Source: Bradyrhizobium sp. B097
Lineage (GTDB): Bacteria > Pseudomonadota > Alphaproteobacteria > Rhizobiales > Xanthobacteraceae
Assembly (NCBI RefSeq): GCF_038957035.1
Contig: NZ_CP152412.1
Span: 3,592,501 to 3,656,500, forward strand
Length of the DNA stretch: 64,000 bases
Reading direction: 5' to 3'
The notes beneath the pieces were generated by a model. It did no database searches and had not been told where the DNA came from. It saw nothing but the letters and a program-made list of their open reading frames with translations. Of this stretch, positions 35,752 through 44,096 are shown piece after piece (positions within the stretch are counted from its first letter, which is position 1; each line of letters starts with the position of its first letter). Both the position numbers and the translations under genes were made by a program.

Positions 35752-35791
35752 GGTTCAACCGGGATTCAGTCGGTCTTCTGGGGCAGGAACA

Positions 35792-35874
35792 TCATGCCCC
35801 GGGCACTCACGTCTTTCTTCCTAATCGGCCGCGAAAGCAAGACGTGGGTAACCGGGATCAACCCGGTCATGACG
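35792..35874. repeat. Decayed intergenic repeat, CGTCATGGCC type
   Basis: TCATGCCCCGGGCACTCACG at one end and AACCCGGTCATGACG at the other. The central ACGTCTTTC / GCAAGACGT pair is recognisable, but the arms have diverged. It lies inside the alpha-E to transglutaminase interval. Confidence 0.6.
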
Positions 35875-35904
35875 ACATTTTGAGCACTTTTCCCGCCGCG
35901 GTGG

Positions 35905-36849
35905 TCAGACCAAGTACTGCTTGGCGACGATCTCACCCAGCCGTGAATTATCCGCAAGGAATTCCTGGATGAATTCATGCACGCCGTGCTGGAAGATATC
36001 GTCCATATGGCTGTGCTCGAGCCGGTTCCTGACGCCGCGGGCGTGGCGCTGGGCGGCGCCCTGGCGGCCATAGGCGACGCCGATCTGGTCCAGGTTGCGC
36101 ACCAGGTTGCTGTAGCAGCTGGCAAGCGACCGCGGCAGCGTATCGTTGAGGATCAGGAGGTCGGCGATCAGCCAGGGCTTCAGGGTTTCCCGGTACACCC
36201 AGTGATAGGCGGTCGTCGCCGACACCGAGCGCAGGATCGAGGTCCACTGGTAGTAATCCAGCGGGCCGCCGACATGCTCTTCCTCGGGCAGCAGCATGTG
36301 ATACTTGACGTCGAGAATGCGGGCGGTGTTGTCGGCGCGCTCGAGATGCACGCCAAGCCGCGAGAACCAGTAGGCGTCGTTGCGCAGCATGGTGCGGTAG
36401 GCCGAACCGTCGAAGCGCAGCGAGGTCTCCTGCACGAAGCGCAGGAATTTTGCCAGCTCCTCGCGGTTGGCGGGACCCTTGTTCCAGACTGCCTGCAACT
36501 CGATCCACGATGAATTGATGGTGTCCCACATCTCCGACGTCAGCGCGGTGCGCACCGAACGCGAATTGAGCCGCGCAGCCTCGATGCAGTTCTTGATCGA
36601 GGACGGATTTTCCGACGAGAAGGACAGGTACTCGACGACGTTCCGCTCGTTGGCTTCTTCGTAATGGTCGTAGAAGGCCGAGCCGACACCGGCGGTGAGC
36701 AGCGCGGAATCCCACTCATTGGTCTTGCCGACATAGGCCGCGGGCAATGCGGTGACACGGAGCGTGGCGTCGATCGTGCGTGCGAGATACTCGGCGCGTT
36801 CGACATAACGGGCCAGCCAGAACAGGTTTTCGGCGGTGCGCGACAGCAT
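35905..36849 (-). CDS. Alpha-E domain protein
   Basis: A 314-residue all-helical protein of the alpha-E family, which always accompanies circularly permuted ATP-grasp proteins. It begins MLSRTAENLFWLARYVERAEYLARTIDATLRV, quoted in parts, with the typical Trp-Tyr-Arg-Glu pattern of the first helices. LGVHLERADNTARILDVKYHMLLP and WTSILRSVSATTAYHWVYRE follow. Its biochemical role is unknown. It begins 7 bases after the ATP-grasp stop, so these are one transcript. Confidence 0.9.
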   Translation of the reverse strand: MLSRTAENLFWLARYVERAEYLARTIDATLRVTALPAAYVGKTNEWDSALLTAGVGSAFYDHYEEANERNVVEYLSFSSENPSSIKNCIEAARLNSRSVRTALTSEMWDTINSSWIELQAVWNKGPANREELAKFLRFVQETSLRFDGSAYRTMLRNDAYWFSRLGVHLERADNTARILDVKYHMLLPEEEHVGGPLDYYQWTSILRSVSATTAYHWVYRETLKPWLIADLLILNDTLPRSLASCYSNLVRNLDQIGVAYGRQGAAQRHARGVRNRLEHSHMDDIFQHGVHEFIQEFLADNSRLGEIVAKQYLV

Positions 36850-36856
36850 GCTTCAA

Positions 36857-38275
36857 CTACTCACTCAATATCCAGGTGTCCTTGGTGCCGCCGCCCTGGC
36901 TCGAATTGACCACCAGCGAGCCTTCCTTCAGCGCGACGCGGGTCAGGCCGCCGGGCACGATGGTGGTGTGGCTGGAGCCGGTCAGCACGAACGGGCGGAG
37001 GTCGACATGGCGCGGTGCCAGCCCCTTGTCGGTGCAGGTCGGGCAGGTCGACAGCGCCAGCGTCGGCTGGGCGATGAAGCCCTCCGGCTCGCGCTTGAGC
37101 TTGTCGCGGAACGCCTCGATGGTCGCCTTGGTGGCGGCAGGACCGATCAGCATGCCGTAGCCGCCCGAGCCGTGCACCTCCTTGACGACGAGGTCGGCGA
37201 GGTTGTCGAGCACGTAGGACAGGTCCTGCGGTTCGCGGCAGCGCCAGGTCTGCACGTTCTTCAGGATCGGCTCCTCGCTGAGGTAGAATTTCACGATGTC
37301 GGGCATGTAGGAGTAGATCGCCTTGTCGTCTGCGATGCCGGTGCCGACCGCGTTGGCGAGCGTGATGTTGCCGGCCGCGTAGGCCGACATCAGCCCGGGG
37401 ACGCCGAGCGCGGAATCCGGACGGAAGGTGAGGGGATCGAGGAAGTCGTCATCGACGCGGCGGTAGATCACGTCGACCCGCTTCAGCCCCTCGGTGGTCC
37501 GCATGAAGACTTCGTCGTTCTTGACGATGAGGTCGCGCCCCTCGACCAGCTCGATGCCGAGCTTGTCGGCCAGGAAGGAGTGCTCGTAATAGGCCGAGTT
37601 GTAGACGCCGGGCGTCATCAGCGCGACCGTCGGCTCGGCCGAGGCGCTGTGCGGCGCCACCGACCGCAGCGCCGACAGCAGCTCGTCCGGATAGCGCTCG
37701 ACCGGCGCGACGCGGTGCCGCGCGAACAGGTCCGGAAACAGCCGCATCATGATCTCGCGGTTTTCCAGCATGTAGGAGACGCCGGACGGCGTGCGCGCAT
37801 TGTCCTCCAGCACGATGAAGTTGTCCGGATCGGTGCGGATGATGTCGATGCCGGCGATGTGGACATAGATGTCGTGCGGCACGTCCTGGCCGTTCATCTC
37901 CGGCCGGAACACCGGGTTCTGGAAGATCAGGTCTTCGGGGATGATGTTGGCGCGCAGGATGTCGCGGCCGTGATAGATGTCCTTGAGGAACATGTTGAGC
38001 GCGAGCACGCGCTGCTTGAGGCCCTTCTCCAGCAGCGTCCACTCGGTCGCCGACATGATGCGCGGAATGACGTCGAACGGGATCAGCCGCTCCTGGGCCT
38101 CGGAATCCCCGTAGACCGCGAAGGTGATGCCGATCCGGCGGAACAGCAGCTCCGCTTCCTGGCGCCGATATTCGAGCGCATCCGGCGGCGTCTCTTTGAG
38201 CCAGCGGGAGAGCTCCTGGTAGGCCGGGCGGAGATCCTCGCCGAGGCCGTTCATCTCATCGAACGCGACTGCCAT
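36857..38275 (-). CDS. Circularly permuted type 2 ATP-grasp protein
   Basis: A 472-residue ATP-grasp ligase-like protein. Typical parts are YRRQEAELLFRRIGITFAVYGD, LNMFLKDIYHGRDILR, PDNFIVLEDNARTPSGVSYMLENRE and, near the C-terminus, HGSGGYGMLIGPAA followed by FIAQPTLALSTCPT. The family joins carboxylates to amines using ATP and is paired with alpha-E proteins. The start at 38275 leaves out a 65-residue extension of odd composition; GGGAGGG lies some way upstream. It is the first gene of the operon that, in related bacteria, continues to Anbu. Confidence 0.9.
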   Translation of the reverse strand: MAVAFDEMNGLGEDLRPAYQELSRWLKETPPDALEYRRQEAELLFRRIGITFAVYGDSEAQERLIPFDVIPRIMSATEWTLLEKGLKQRVLALNMFLKDIYHGRDILRANIIPEDLIFQNPVFRPEMNGQDVPHDIYVHIAGIDIIRTDPDNFIVLEDNARTPSGVSYMLENREIMMRLFPDLFARHRVAPVERYPDELLSALRSVAPHSASAEPTVALMTPGVYNSAYYEHSFLADKLGIELVEGRDLIVKNDEVFMRTTEGLKRVDVIYRRVDDDFLDPLTFRPDSALGVPGLMSAYAAGNITLANAVGTGIADDKAIYSYMPDIVKFYLSEEPILKNVQTWRCREPQDLSYVLDNLADLVVKEVHGSGGYGMLIGPAATKATIEAFRDKLKREPEGFIAQPTLALSTCPTCTDKGLAPRHVDLRPFVLTGSSHTTIVPGGLTRVALKEGSLVVNSSQGGGTKDTWILSE

Positions 38276-38502
38276 ATATCCCGATTGCCCTCCCAAGCCA
38301 TGTGACACAGTGCATGACTTGATGGGATGGTAGCAAGGGGCGGGCCAGCGCGATATGCATTGGCTTCTGGCATTTGCTAAGGGGGAGGCGGAAGGCCTGC
38401 CCGAAAAACCGGCTGAGGTCTGCTTAATTCGGCGGCAAAACCCCGTGACATCAAGGCATTGGAACGGCAATGTCAGGGGATCAAGTTTAAGGAAATGAGA
38501 CC

Positions 38503-39255
38503 ATGAGCGAGATCGTCACGGCGGGGATATTGGTGATCGGCGACGAGATCCTGTCCGGCCGGACCAAGGACAAGAACATCGGCTTCATCGCCGAATACCT
38601 GACCAATATCGGCATCGACCTGAAAGAGGTCCGCGTCGTTGCCGACGACGAGGCCGACATCGTGTCCGCCCTTGATGCGCTGCGGCATAGGTACAATTAC
38701 GTGTTTACCACCGGCGGCATCGGGCCGACCCATGACGACATCACCGCCGACAGCGTGGCGAAGGCGTTCGGGGTCGAGATCCACCATCATCCCGACGTGG
38801 TGGCGCGGTTCAGGGAGCGCTGGACCGAGCAGGACCTCAACGAGGCGCGGCTGCGGATGGCCCGGGTGCCCGATGGCGCCGAGCTGATCCAGAGCGCGAC
38901 CATCCTGGCGCCGGGCTTCAAGCTCGGCAACGTTATCGTGATGGCCGGCATCCCCACCATCATGCAGGCGATGATGGACATCGTGGCGCCGACCCTGAAA
39001 TCCGGCGTGCGGATGTTGTCGGACTCGGTCCGCGCCGACGCAAGAGAAGGCGACATCGGCGGCCCGCTGCGGGCGATCGCGGAAGCCAATCCCGACACCA
39101 TCATCGGCAGCTATCCGTTCCAGGACGAGAACCAGAAGCCGAACACCAATCTGGTGGTGCGCTCGCGCGATCCGGAGAAGCTCGCCGCGGCGATGGCCGC
39201 GGTGAAGGAGATGCTGAAGCAGGTGCAGGCCGCGCAGAAGAAGCCGGCGGGTTGA
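38503..39255 (+). CDS. CinA-like molybdopterin-binding-domain protein
   Basis: A 250-residue protein with the MoCF-biosynthesis-type domain of competence/damage-inducible CinA (AGILVIGDEILSGRTKDKNIGFIAEYL, then FTTGGIGPTHDDITADSVAKAFG). It lacks the C-terminal nicotinamide-mononucleotide deamidase part of full CinA, which is the normal short form in rhizobia. Related proteins hydrolyse nucleotide cofactors such as ADP-ribose; a role here is not shown. AAGGAAATGAG precedes ATG 38503. The phosphoribosyltransferase gene follows by 6 bases, so the pair is cotranscribed. Confidence 0.87.
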   Translation: MSEIVTAGILVIGDEILSGRTKDKNIGFIAEYLTNIGIDLKEVRVVADDEADIVSALDALRHRYNYVFTTGGIGPTHDDITADSVAKAFGVEIHHHPDVVARFRERWTEQDLNEARLRMARVPDGAELIQSATILAPGFKLGNVIVMAGIPTIMQAMMDIVAPTLKSGVRMLSDSVRADAREGDIGGPLRAIAEANPDTIIGSYPFQDENQKPNTNLVVRSRDPEKLAAAMAAVKEMLKQVQAAQKKPAG

Positions 39256-39261
39256 GGCGAC

Positions 39262-39789
39262 ATGGTTGAACGAAATTCTGAACAGAATGCGCAGGATCGG
39301 GCCGGCAGGCCGTTCCCGGTCTCGTGGGATCAATTCCACCGGGACTGCCGGGCGCTGACCTGGCGGCTCAACGAGGTCGGCCCGTTCCATGCGGTGATCG
39401 CGATCACCCGCGGCGGGCTGGTGCCGGCGGCGATCGTGGCGCGCGAGCTCGGCTTGCGGGTGATCGATACCGTCTGCGTCGCAAGCTACGACCACGACAA
39501 GCAGGGCGATCTGAAAGTGCTCAAGGGCATTTCGGAGCAGACCGCCAAGCTCGGCGGCGGCACCGGCAAGGGGCTTCTGATCGTCGACGACCTCGTCGAT
39601 ACCGGCAAGACCGGCAAGCTGGTGCGCGAGATGCTGCCCGATGCGCATTTCGCCACCGTCTACGCCAAGCCCAAGGGCCGCCCGCTGGTCGACACCTACA
39701 TCACCGAGGTGTCGCAAGACACATGGATCTTCTTTCCCTGGGACACCGCGCTGTCGTTCCAACCGCCGATCCGCGACGGGGCGGCGTAG
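39262..39789 (+). CDS. gpt: Xanthine(-guanine) phosphoribosyltransferase
   Basis: A 175-residue purine salvage enzyme that joins xanthine or guanine to PRPP. The PRPP-binding motif [13 protein letters not shown] is complete, and [18 protein letters not shown] forms the Arg-Gly loop. [10 protein letters not shown] and the C-terminal WIFFPWDT match the Gpt subfamily, including the Trp-aromatic pair that stacks on the purine. GAGGCGAC precedes ATG 39262. It is cotranscribed with the CinA-like gene. A palindromic repeat starts 4 bases after the stop. Confidence 0.93.
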   Translation: MVERNSEQNAQDRAGRPFPVSWDQFHRDCRALTWRLNEVGPFHAVIAITRGGLVPAAIVARELGLRVIDTVCVASYDHDKQGDLKVLKGISEQTAKLGGGTGKGLLIVDDLVDTGKTGKLVREMLPDAHFATVYAKPKGRPLVDTYITEVSQDTWIFFPWDTALSFQPPIRDGAA

Positions 39790-39792
39790 ACG

Positions 39793-39874
39793 CGTCATTC
39801 CGGGGCGATGCGAAGCATCGAGCCCGAAATCTCGAGATTCCGGGTCTGGTCCTTCGGACCATCCCGGAATGACG
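39793..39874. repeat. Intergenic palindromic repeat, CGTCATTCC type
   Basis: Begins CGTCATTCCGGGGCGATGCG and ends CCATCCCGGAATGACG. The inner AATCTCGAGATT palindrome is perfect, and GGTCCTTCGGACC forms a second hairpin. It separates gpt from the next gene by acting as most of the spacer. Confidence 0.85.
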
Positions 39875-39898
39875 GTGGTGGATAATCGAATTCGCAAT

Positions 39899-40522
39899 AT
39901 GCCCCTGCAAAACCGCGTCACCCCGACAGGCGACATCGTCGCGTCCGAACATCGCGGCACCTTCACCGGCAATCGCGGCATCATCCACGATCCGGCGACC
40001 CGCACACTGTTGAACAAGCGCTGGTCGTCGCCGGCCTGGCTCACCTGCGTCTGCGAGTTCAGGGGACGGCGACGCGAGGTGATGAGCCGGCAGAGCTGGA
40101 CCGAGCTGTTCTTCCTCGATGAAGCCACCGCCTTCGCGGCCGGGCACCGGCCCTGCTTCTACTGCCGCCGCGACGACGCCAAGCGGTTTCGGAGCTGCTG
40201 GGAGCAGGGCAACGGCACGGGCGATCTCAGCGCCAAGGCGATGGATGCGGTGCTGCATGCCGAGCGGCTCGATCGGGGCAGGAAGCGGCTGCATCCGCTG
40301 CCGATGCCGCTCGCCGCGCTACCCGACGGCGCGATGGTGCAGGCGAACGGCGAGAGTTACCTCGTTGCCGGTGGCAAGACCTTGCGCTGGTCGTTCGCCG
40401 GCTACGAGCGGGCCGACGTCATCGCTCCCGCAATGCTGCTGACGCCGCCGTCGACCGTCCGTGCGTTTCAGGCCGGCTATCGGCCGGTGCTGCATCCGAG
40501 CGCGGCGGCTGCCTTGGGCTGA
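39899..40522 (+). CDS. Uncharacterised 207-aa protein with a Cys-x2-Cys motif
   Basis: I do not recognise the family. The protein starts MPLQNRVTPTGDIVASEHRG, continues TGNRGIIHDPATRTLLNKRWSSPAW and has RPCFYCRRDDAKRF near residue 85-98, which looks like half a zinc site. The C-terminus is Ala/Pro-rich. Codon phase and residue balance are those of a real gene. No ribosome site is seen; it begins 25 bases after the repeat at 39793, so its promoter may lie in or before that repeat. It is convergent with the MetE-like gene, 16 bases away. Function unknown. Confidence 0.7.
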   Translation: MPLQNRVTPTGDIVASEHRGTFTGNRGIIHDPATRTLLNKRWSSPAWLTCVCEFRGRRREVMSRQSWTELFFLDEATAFAAGHRPCFYCRRDDAKRFRSCWEQGNGTGDLSAKAMDAVLHAERLDRGRKRLHPLPMPLAALPDGAMVQANGESYLVAGGKTLRWSFAGYERADVIAPAMLLTPPSTVRAFQAGYRPVLHPSAAAALG

Positions 40523-40538
40523 GCCGCCGGCACCGCCC

Positions 40539-41561
40539 TTACGCCAGCCGCTGCCGTGCCAGCTGTGCGCCGGCGCCGAGCGCGATCAGCTTGGCTTCGG
40601 CGATGTCCCGCCGCATCGGGGCCATGCCGCAATTGGTGGTCGCGATGATGTTGCCCTTCGGCACGTGTTTCGCCACAGCCTCGATCACCTTGACGACGTC
40701 CTCCGCACTCTCGACCTCGTCGCTGGCGACGTCGATCACGCCGGCCTGCACGATCTTGCCGGGGAGTGCCGCGAGCAGTTCGATCGGCACCTTCGAATTA
40801 CGGCATTCGATCGCGACCTGCTGGATCGTGCTCTTGTCGATGACCGGGAAGGTCTCTTCATACTGTCGCCACTCGCCGCCGAGCGTCTGCTTCCAGTCGG
40901 TGTTGGCCTTGATGCCGTAGCCGTAGCAGATGTGAACGGCGGTGGCGCAGGTCAGGCCTTCGGCGGCGCGCTCCAGCGCCTTGATGCCCCAGTCGCGGAC
41001 CTCATCCATGTAGACGTTGAAGGCAGGCTCATCGAACTGGATCATGTCGACGCCGTCGGCCTGCAACGCCTTGGCTTCCTGGTTCAACAGCTCCGCGAAG
41101 GCGAACGCCATCTTGACGCGGTCGCCGTAATATTGGTCGGCGATGGTGTCGATGATGGTCATCGGACCGGGCAGGGTGAACTTCAACCTGTTTTTAGTGT
41201 GGGCGCGGGCCGCGCGTGCCTCGCCTTCGTGGACGCGGCCCTTGAGCTGCAACGGCGCGACCACCTGCGGTACCATGGCTTTGTAGCGGTCCTTGCGGAT
41301 GCCCATCTCGACCTTGTGGGCGAAATCGATGCCCTCGATCCGCTCCAGAAAACCATGCACGAAGTGCTGGCGTGCCTGCTCGCCCTCGGTGACGATGTCG
41401 ACGCCGGCATCCTCTTGCAGCTTGACCGCAAGCACCGTGGCATCGCGCTTGGCGCGGGCGAGTTCGGCGCCTTCGGATTTCCACGGTGCCCACAGCATGT
41501 TCGGCTCGGCGAGCCATTCCGGCTTCGGCAGGGAGCCTGCGATCGTGGTTGGAAACAGCAT
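40539..41561 (-). CDS. MetE catalytic-domain-like methionine synthase family protein
   Basis: A 340-residue TIM-barrel protein similar to the C-terminal, catalytic half of cobalamin-independent methionine synthase. Key features are TTIAGSLPKPEWL at the start, LPGPMTIIDTIADQYYGDR, DMIQFDEPAFN, the zinc ligands in VHICYGYG, and TTNCGMAPM with the last zinc Cys. Short 'core' MetE proteins lack the folate-binding N-terminal half and use other methyl donors; several families exist and I cannot place this one. GGGAGGCACCC precedes the ATG at 41561. It is divergent from the GST gene. Confidence 0.85.
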   Translation of the reverse strand: MLFPTTIAGSLPKPEWLAEPNMLWAPWKSEGAELARAKRDATVLAVKLQEDAGVDIVTEGEQARQHFVHGFLERIEGIDFAHKVEMGIRKDRYKAMVPQVVAPLQLKGRVHEGEARAARAHTKNRLKFTLPGPMTIIDTIADQYYGDRVKMAFAFAELLNQEAKALQADGVDMIQFDEPAFNVYMDEVRDWGIKALERAAEGLTCATAVHICYGYGIKANTDWKQTLGGEWRQYEETFPVIDKSTIQQVAIECRNSKVPIELLAALPGKIVQAGVIDVASDEVESAEDVVKVIEAVAKHVPKGNIIATTNCGMAPMRRDIAEAKLIALGAGAQLARQRLA

Positions 41562-41660
41562 GGGTGCCTCCCGCTGGGTTCTGATTGAGCGCCTGTGTGC
41601 CATGTCCTAGAGTGGAGGTACAGAACAACAAAAGTCTTTGTGACGGGGAAGTGGACGCCG

Positions 41661-42362
41661 ATGATCGACCTGCACTACGCGCCGACGCCGAACGGCTGGA
41701 AGATCTCGATCATGCTGGAGGAACTGGGGCTGCCCTATCAGGTGATCCCGGTGAACATCCGCGCCGGCGAGCAGTTCCGGCCCGAATTCCTGGCCATCAG
41801 CCCGAACAACCGCATCCCCGCGATCGTCGACCATGCGCCTGCCGACGGCGGCGGCCCGTTCTCGGTGTTCGAGACCGGCGCGATCCTGATCTATCTCGCC
41901 GACAAGGCCGGCCGCTTCTTGTCGCAGGAGTTGCGTGCGCGGTCGAACGTCATCCAATGGGTGATGTGGCAGATGAGCGGCCTTGGGCCGATGCTCGGTC
42001 AGCACGGTCATTTCGCGCTCTATGCGGCCGAGAAAATTCCCTACGCGATCGAGCGCTATCGCGACGAGACCGCGCGGCTCTATGGCGTGCTCGACCGCCA
42101 GCTCGGCAAGACCGGCGCCTATATCGCCGGCGATGACTATTCGATCGCGGACATCGCCTGCTTCCCTTGGACCATGACCCACAAGGCGCAGAGCTTCACC
42201 CTCGACGATTACCCGAACATCAAGCGCTGGTACGCCACCGTGCGCGCCCGTCCGCAGGTGCAGGCGGGCCTTGCGATCGGAAAATTCGTCAAGGAGCCGT
42301 TCGACGAGGAATCACGCAAGAACATGTTCGGCCAAAGGGCTAGGGAAGTGTTGGGGAAATAG
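41661..42362 (+). CDS. Glutathione S-transferase family protein (YfcG-like)
   Basis: A 233-residue GST of the Nu/YfcG type. MIDLHYAPTPNGWKISIMLEELGLPYQV holds the Thr/Asn-Gly-x-Lys glutathione site of disulfide-bond oxidoreductases, and VFETGAILIYLADKAG the Glu-Thr/Ser site. The C-terminal helical domain has YSIADIACFPW. These enzymes reduce disulfides with glutathione rather than conjugating xenobiotics. ATG 41661 excludes a short extension. GGGGAAGTGG lies upstream. An HCCA-isomerase-like gene, another GSH-linked family, follows after a repeat. Confidence 0.9.
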   Translation: MIDLHYAPTPNGWKISIMLEELGLPYQVIPVNIRAGEQFRPEFLAISPNNRIPAIVDHAPADGGGPFSVFETGAILIYLADKAGRFLSQELRARSNVIQWVMWQMSGLGPMLGQHGHFALYAAEKIPYAIERYRDETARLYGVLDRQLGKTGAYIAGDDYSIADIACFPWTMTHKAQSFTLDDYPNIKRWYATVRARPQVQAGLAIGKFVKEPFDEESRKNMFGQRAREVLGK

Positions 42363-42377
42363 CAGATGTTCCCGCAA

Positions 42378-42461
42378 CGTCATTGCGAGCGAAGCGAAGC
42401 AATCCATCGCGCCACGCGCGGAGATATGGATTGCTTCGTCGCTTCGCTCCTCGCAATGACG
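42378..42461. repeat. Intergenic palindromic repeat, CGTCATTGCGAG type
   Basis: Starts CGTCATTGCGAGCGAAGCGA and ends GCTCCTCGCAATGACG, with GAAGCAATCCA / TGGATTGCTTC inside. It lies between the GST and HCCA-isomerase-like genes, which are in the same direction, so if transcribed together the RNA would carry this long hairpin. Confidence 0.85.
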
Positions 42462-42499
42462 GAGGACAGAGCAATTCACGCACAACAAAAGGAAACGCT

Positions 42500-43111
42500 A
42501 TGATCGAATTCTTCTTCGACTGCTCCAGTCCATGGACCTATCTCGCCTGGCACAACATCCAGCCGCTCGCGAAGGAGTTCGACGCTGACATCACCTGGCG
42601 GCCGATCCTGGTCGGCGGCATCTTCAACACCGTCAATCCGTCGGTCTACGCGCAGCGCGAGACGCCGGTGCCGCTGAAGGCCCGCTACATGAAGAAGGAT
42701 CTCGGCGACTGGGCGCGCTCGGCTGGGCTAGCGATCAAGATGCCGCCGACCGTGTTCCCGGTGAACAGCGTCAAGGCGATGCGCGGCTGCATCCTTCTCG
42801 GCAACGAGAAGATGGTGCCGTTCGCGCGCGCCGTGTTCGAGGCCTATTGGGGGGACGACAAGGACATCTCGCAGGACGCGGTGCTGACCGAGATCTGCAG
42901 CAAGCTCGGGATCGATCCGGCGCAATTCCTGGCCGGCATCGGCGACCAGGCGATAAAGGATCAGCTCAAGGCCAACACCGAGGAGGTGATGGCGCGCGGC
43001 GGCTTCGGCTCGCCCACGATCTATCTCGACAAGACCGACATGTATTTCGGCAACGACCGATTGCCGCTGATCCGCGAGGCCTTGGCCCGTCTCAAGGCGC
43101 GAGCCGCCTGA
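42500..43111 (+). CDS. 2-hydroxychromene-2-carboxylate isomerase / DsbA-like protein
   Basis: A 203-residue DsbA-fold GSH-dependent isomerase-like protein. FFFDCSSPWTYLAWHNIQPL holds the catalytic Ser of the kappa-GST/HCCA isomerase family, and GGFGSPTIYLDKTDMYFGNDRLPLI the C-terminal cis-Pro and glutathione site. A helical insertion lies between. The founding members act in naphthalene breakdown, but many homologues have unknown substrates. AAAAGGAAACGCT precedes ATG 42500. Its TGA stop overlaps the next ATG by one base (TGATG), so it is translationally coupled to the quinone reductase. Confidence 0.88.
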   Translation: MIEFFFDCSSPWTYLAWHNIQPLAKEFDADITWRPILVGGIFNTVNPSVYAQRETPVPLKARYMKKDLGDWARSAGLAIKMPPTVFPVNSVKAMRGCILLGNEKMVPFARAVFEAYWGDDKDISQDAVLTEICSKLGIDPAQFLAGIGDQAIKDQLKANTEEVMARGGFGSPTIYLDKTDMYFGNDRLPLIREALARLKARAA

Positions 43112-44085
43112 TGCCGAAAGCCGTTGTTTGCCGCGAGCTCGGGCCGCCCGAGCGCCTTCAGCTTGAGAATTTTGCCTCGGTGCCTTTGCAACCGGGGCAG
43201 GTGCGCGTCGCGATCCGCGCCGCCGGGATCAATTTCCCCGACATCCTGATGGCGGCGGGCGAGTACCAGCTCAAGCCGCCGCTGCCGTTCACGCCGGGCT
43301 CGGAGGCGGCCGGCGATGTGGTGGAGGTCAATGACGCTGCCGGTGTCGCCGTCGGCGACAAGGTGATCGTCAAGATGCGCTTCGGCGCCTATTGCGACGA
43401 GACGGTTGCAACACCGTCGCAGCTCGTGCCGGTGCCGTCGACCTTCGACTACGCGGAAGGTGCGACCTTCCTTGCCGCACACGGCACCGCGTATCACGCG
43501 CTCATCGACCGCGGGCAAATCAAGCCGGGCGAGGTGCTGCTGGTGCATGGCGCCGGCGGCGGCGTCGGGCTTGCCGCGGTCGAGATCGGCAAGCTGCTCG
43601 GCGCCACCGTGATCGCGGCGGCCTCGAGCGAGGAGAAGCTTGCGATTGCCAAAGAACGCGGCGCGGAACATCTCGTGCTCTACGCGCGCGAGCCGTTTCG
43701 TGACGCGGTCAAGCGCATCACCGATGGCCGCGGCGCCGACGTGGTGTTCGATCCGGTCGGCGGCGAGGTGTTCGAGAACTCGATGCGCTGCATCAACTGG
43801 GGCGCGCGGATTCTCGTCGTCGGCTTCACCGGCGGCATCGGTCTTGCCCGCACCAACCTCCTGATGATCAAGGGGGCGAGCGTGCTCGGCGTTCGCGCCG
43901 GCGAGGCGGTGCGGAAGGACCCCGCGCTCGGCGAAGTCAGGGTCAAGGCGCTGAGCGAATGGGCCGAGGCCGGCCGGGTGCGGCCAAATATCTCACATCG
44001 GCTGCCGCTGGAGGACTATGCGAAGGCGATGCGGCTCTTGATCGACCGCAAGGCGATCGGGCGTGTGGCGCTGATGATGCAGTAG
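43111..44085 (+). CDS. NADPH:quinone oxidoreductase (zinc-less MDR family)
   Basis: A 324-residue medium-chain oxidoreductase. AAGINFPDILMAAGEYQLKPPLPFTPGSEAAG at the start, quoted in parts, and the nucleotide-binding VHGAGGGVGLAAVEIGKLLGA are typical. Zinc-binding cysteines are absent, as in the QOR branch. It would reduce quinones or enoyl groups with NADPH. It overlaps the HCCA-isomerase-like gene by one base and so is in the same operon. The stop codon lies two bases before the repeat at 44088. Confidence 0.9.
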   Translation: MPKAVVCRELGPPERLQLENFASVPLQPGQVRVAIRAAGINFPDILMAAGEYQLKPPLPFTPGSEAAGDVVEVNDAAGVAVGDKVIVKMRFGAYCDETVATPSQLVPVPSTFDYAEGATFLAAHGTAYHALIDRGQIKPGEVLLVHGAGGGVGLAAVEIGKLLGATVIAAASSEEKLAIAKERGAEHLVLYAREPFRDAVKRITDGRGADVVFDPVGGEVFENSMRCINWGARILVVGFTGGIGLARTNLLMIKGASVLGVRAGEAVRKDPALGEVRVKALSEWAEAGRVRPNISHRLPLEDYAKAMRLLIDRKAIGRVALMMQ

Positions 44086-44096
44086 TTCGTCATTGC

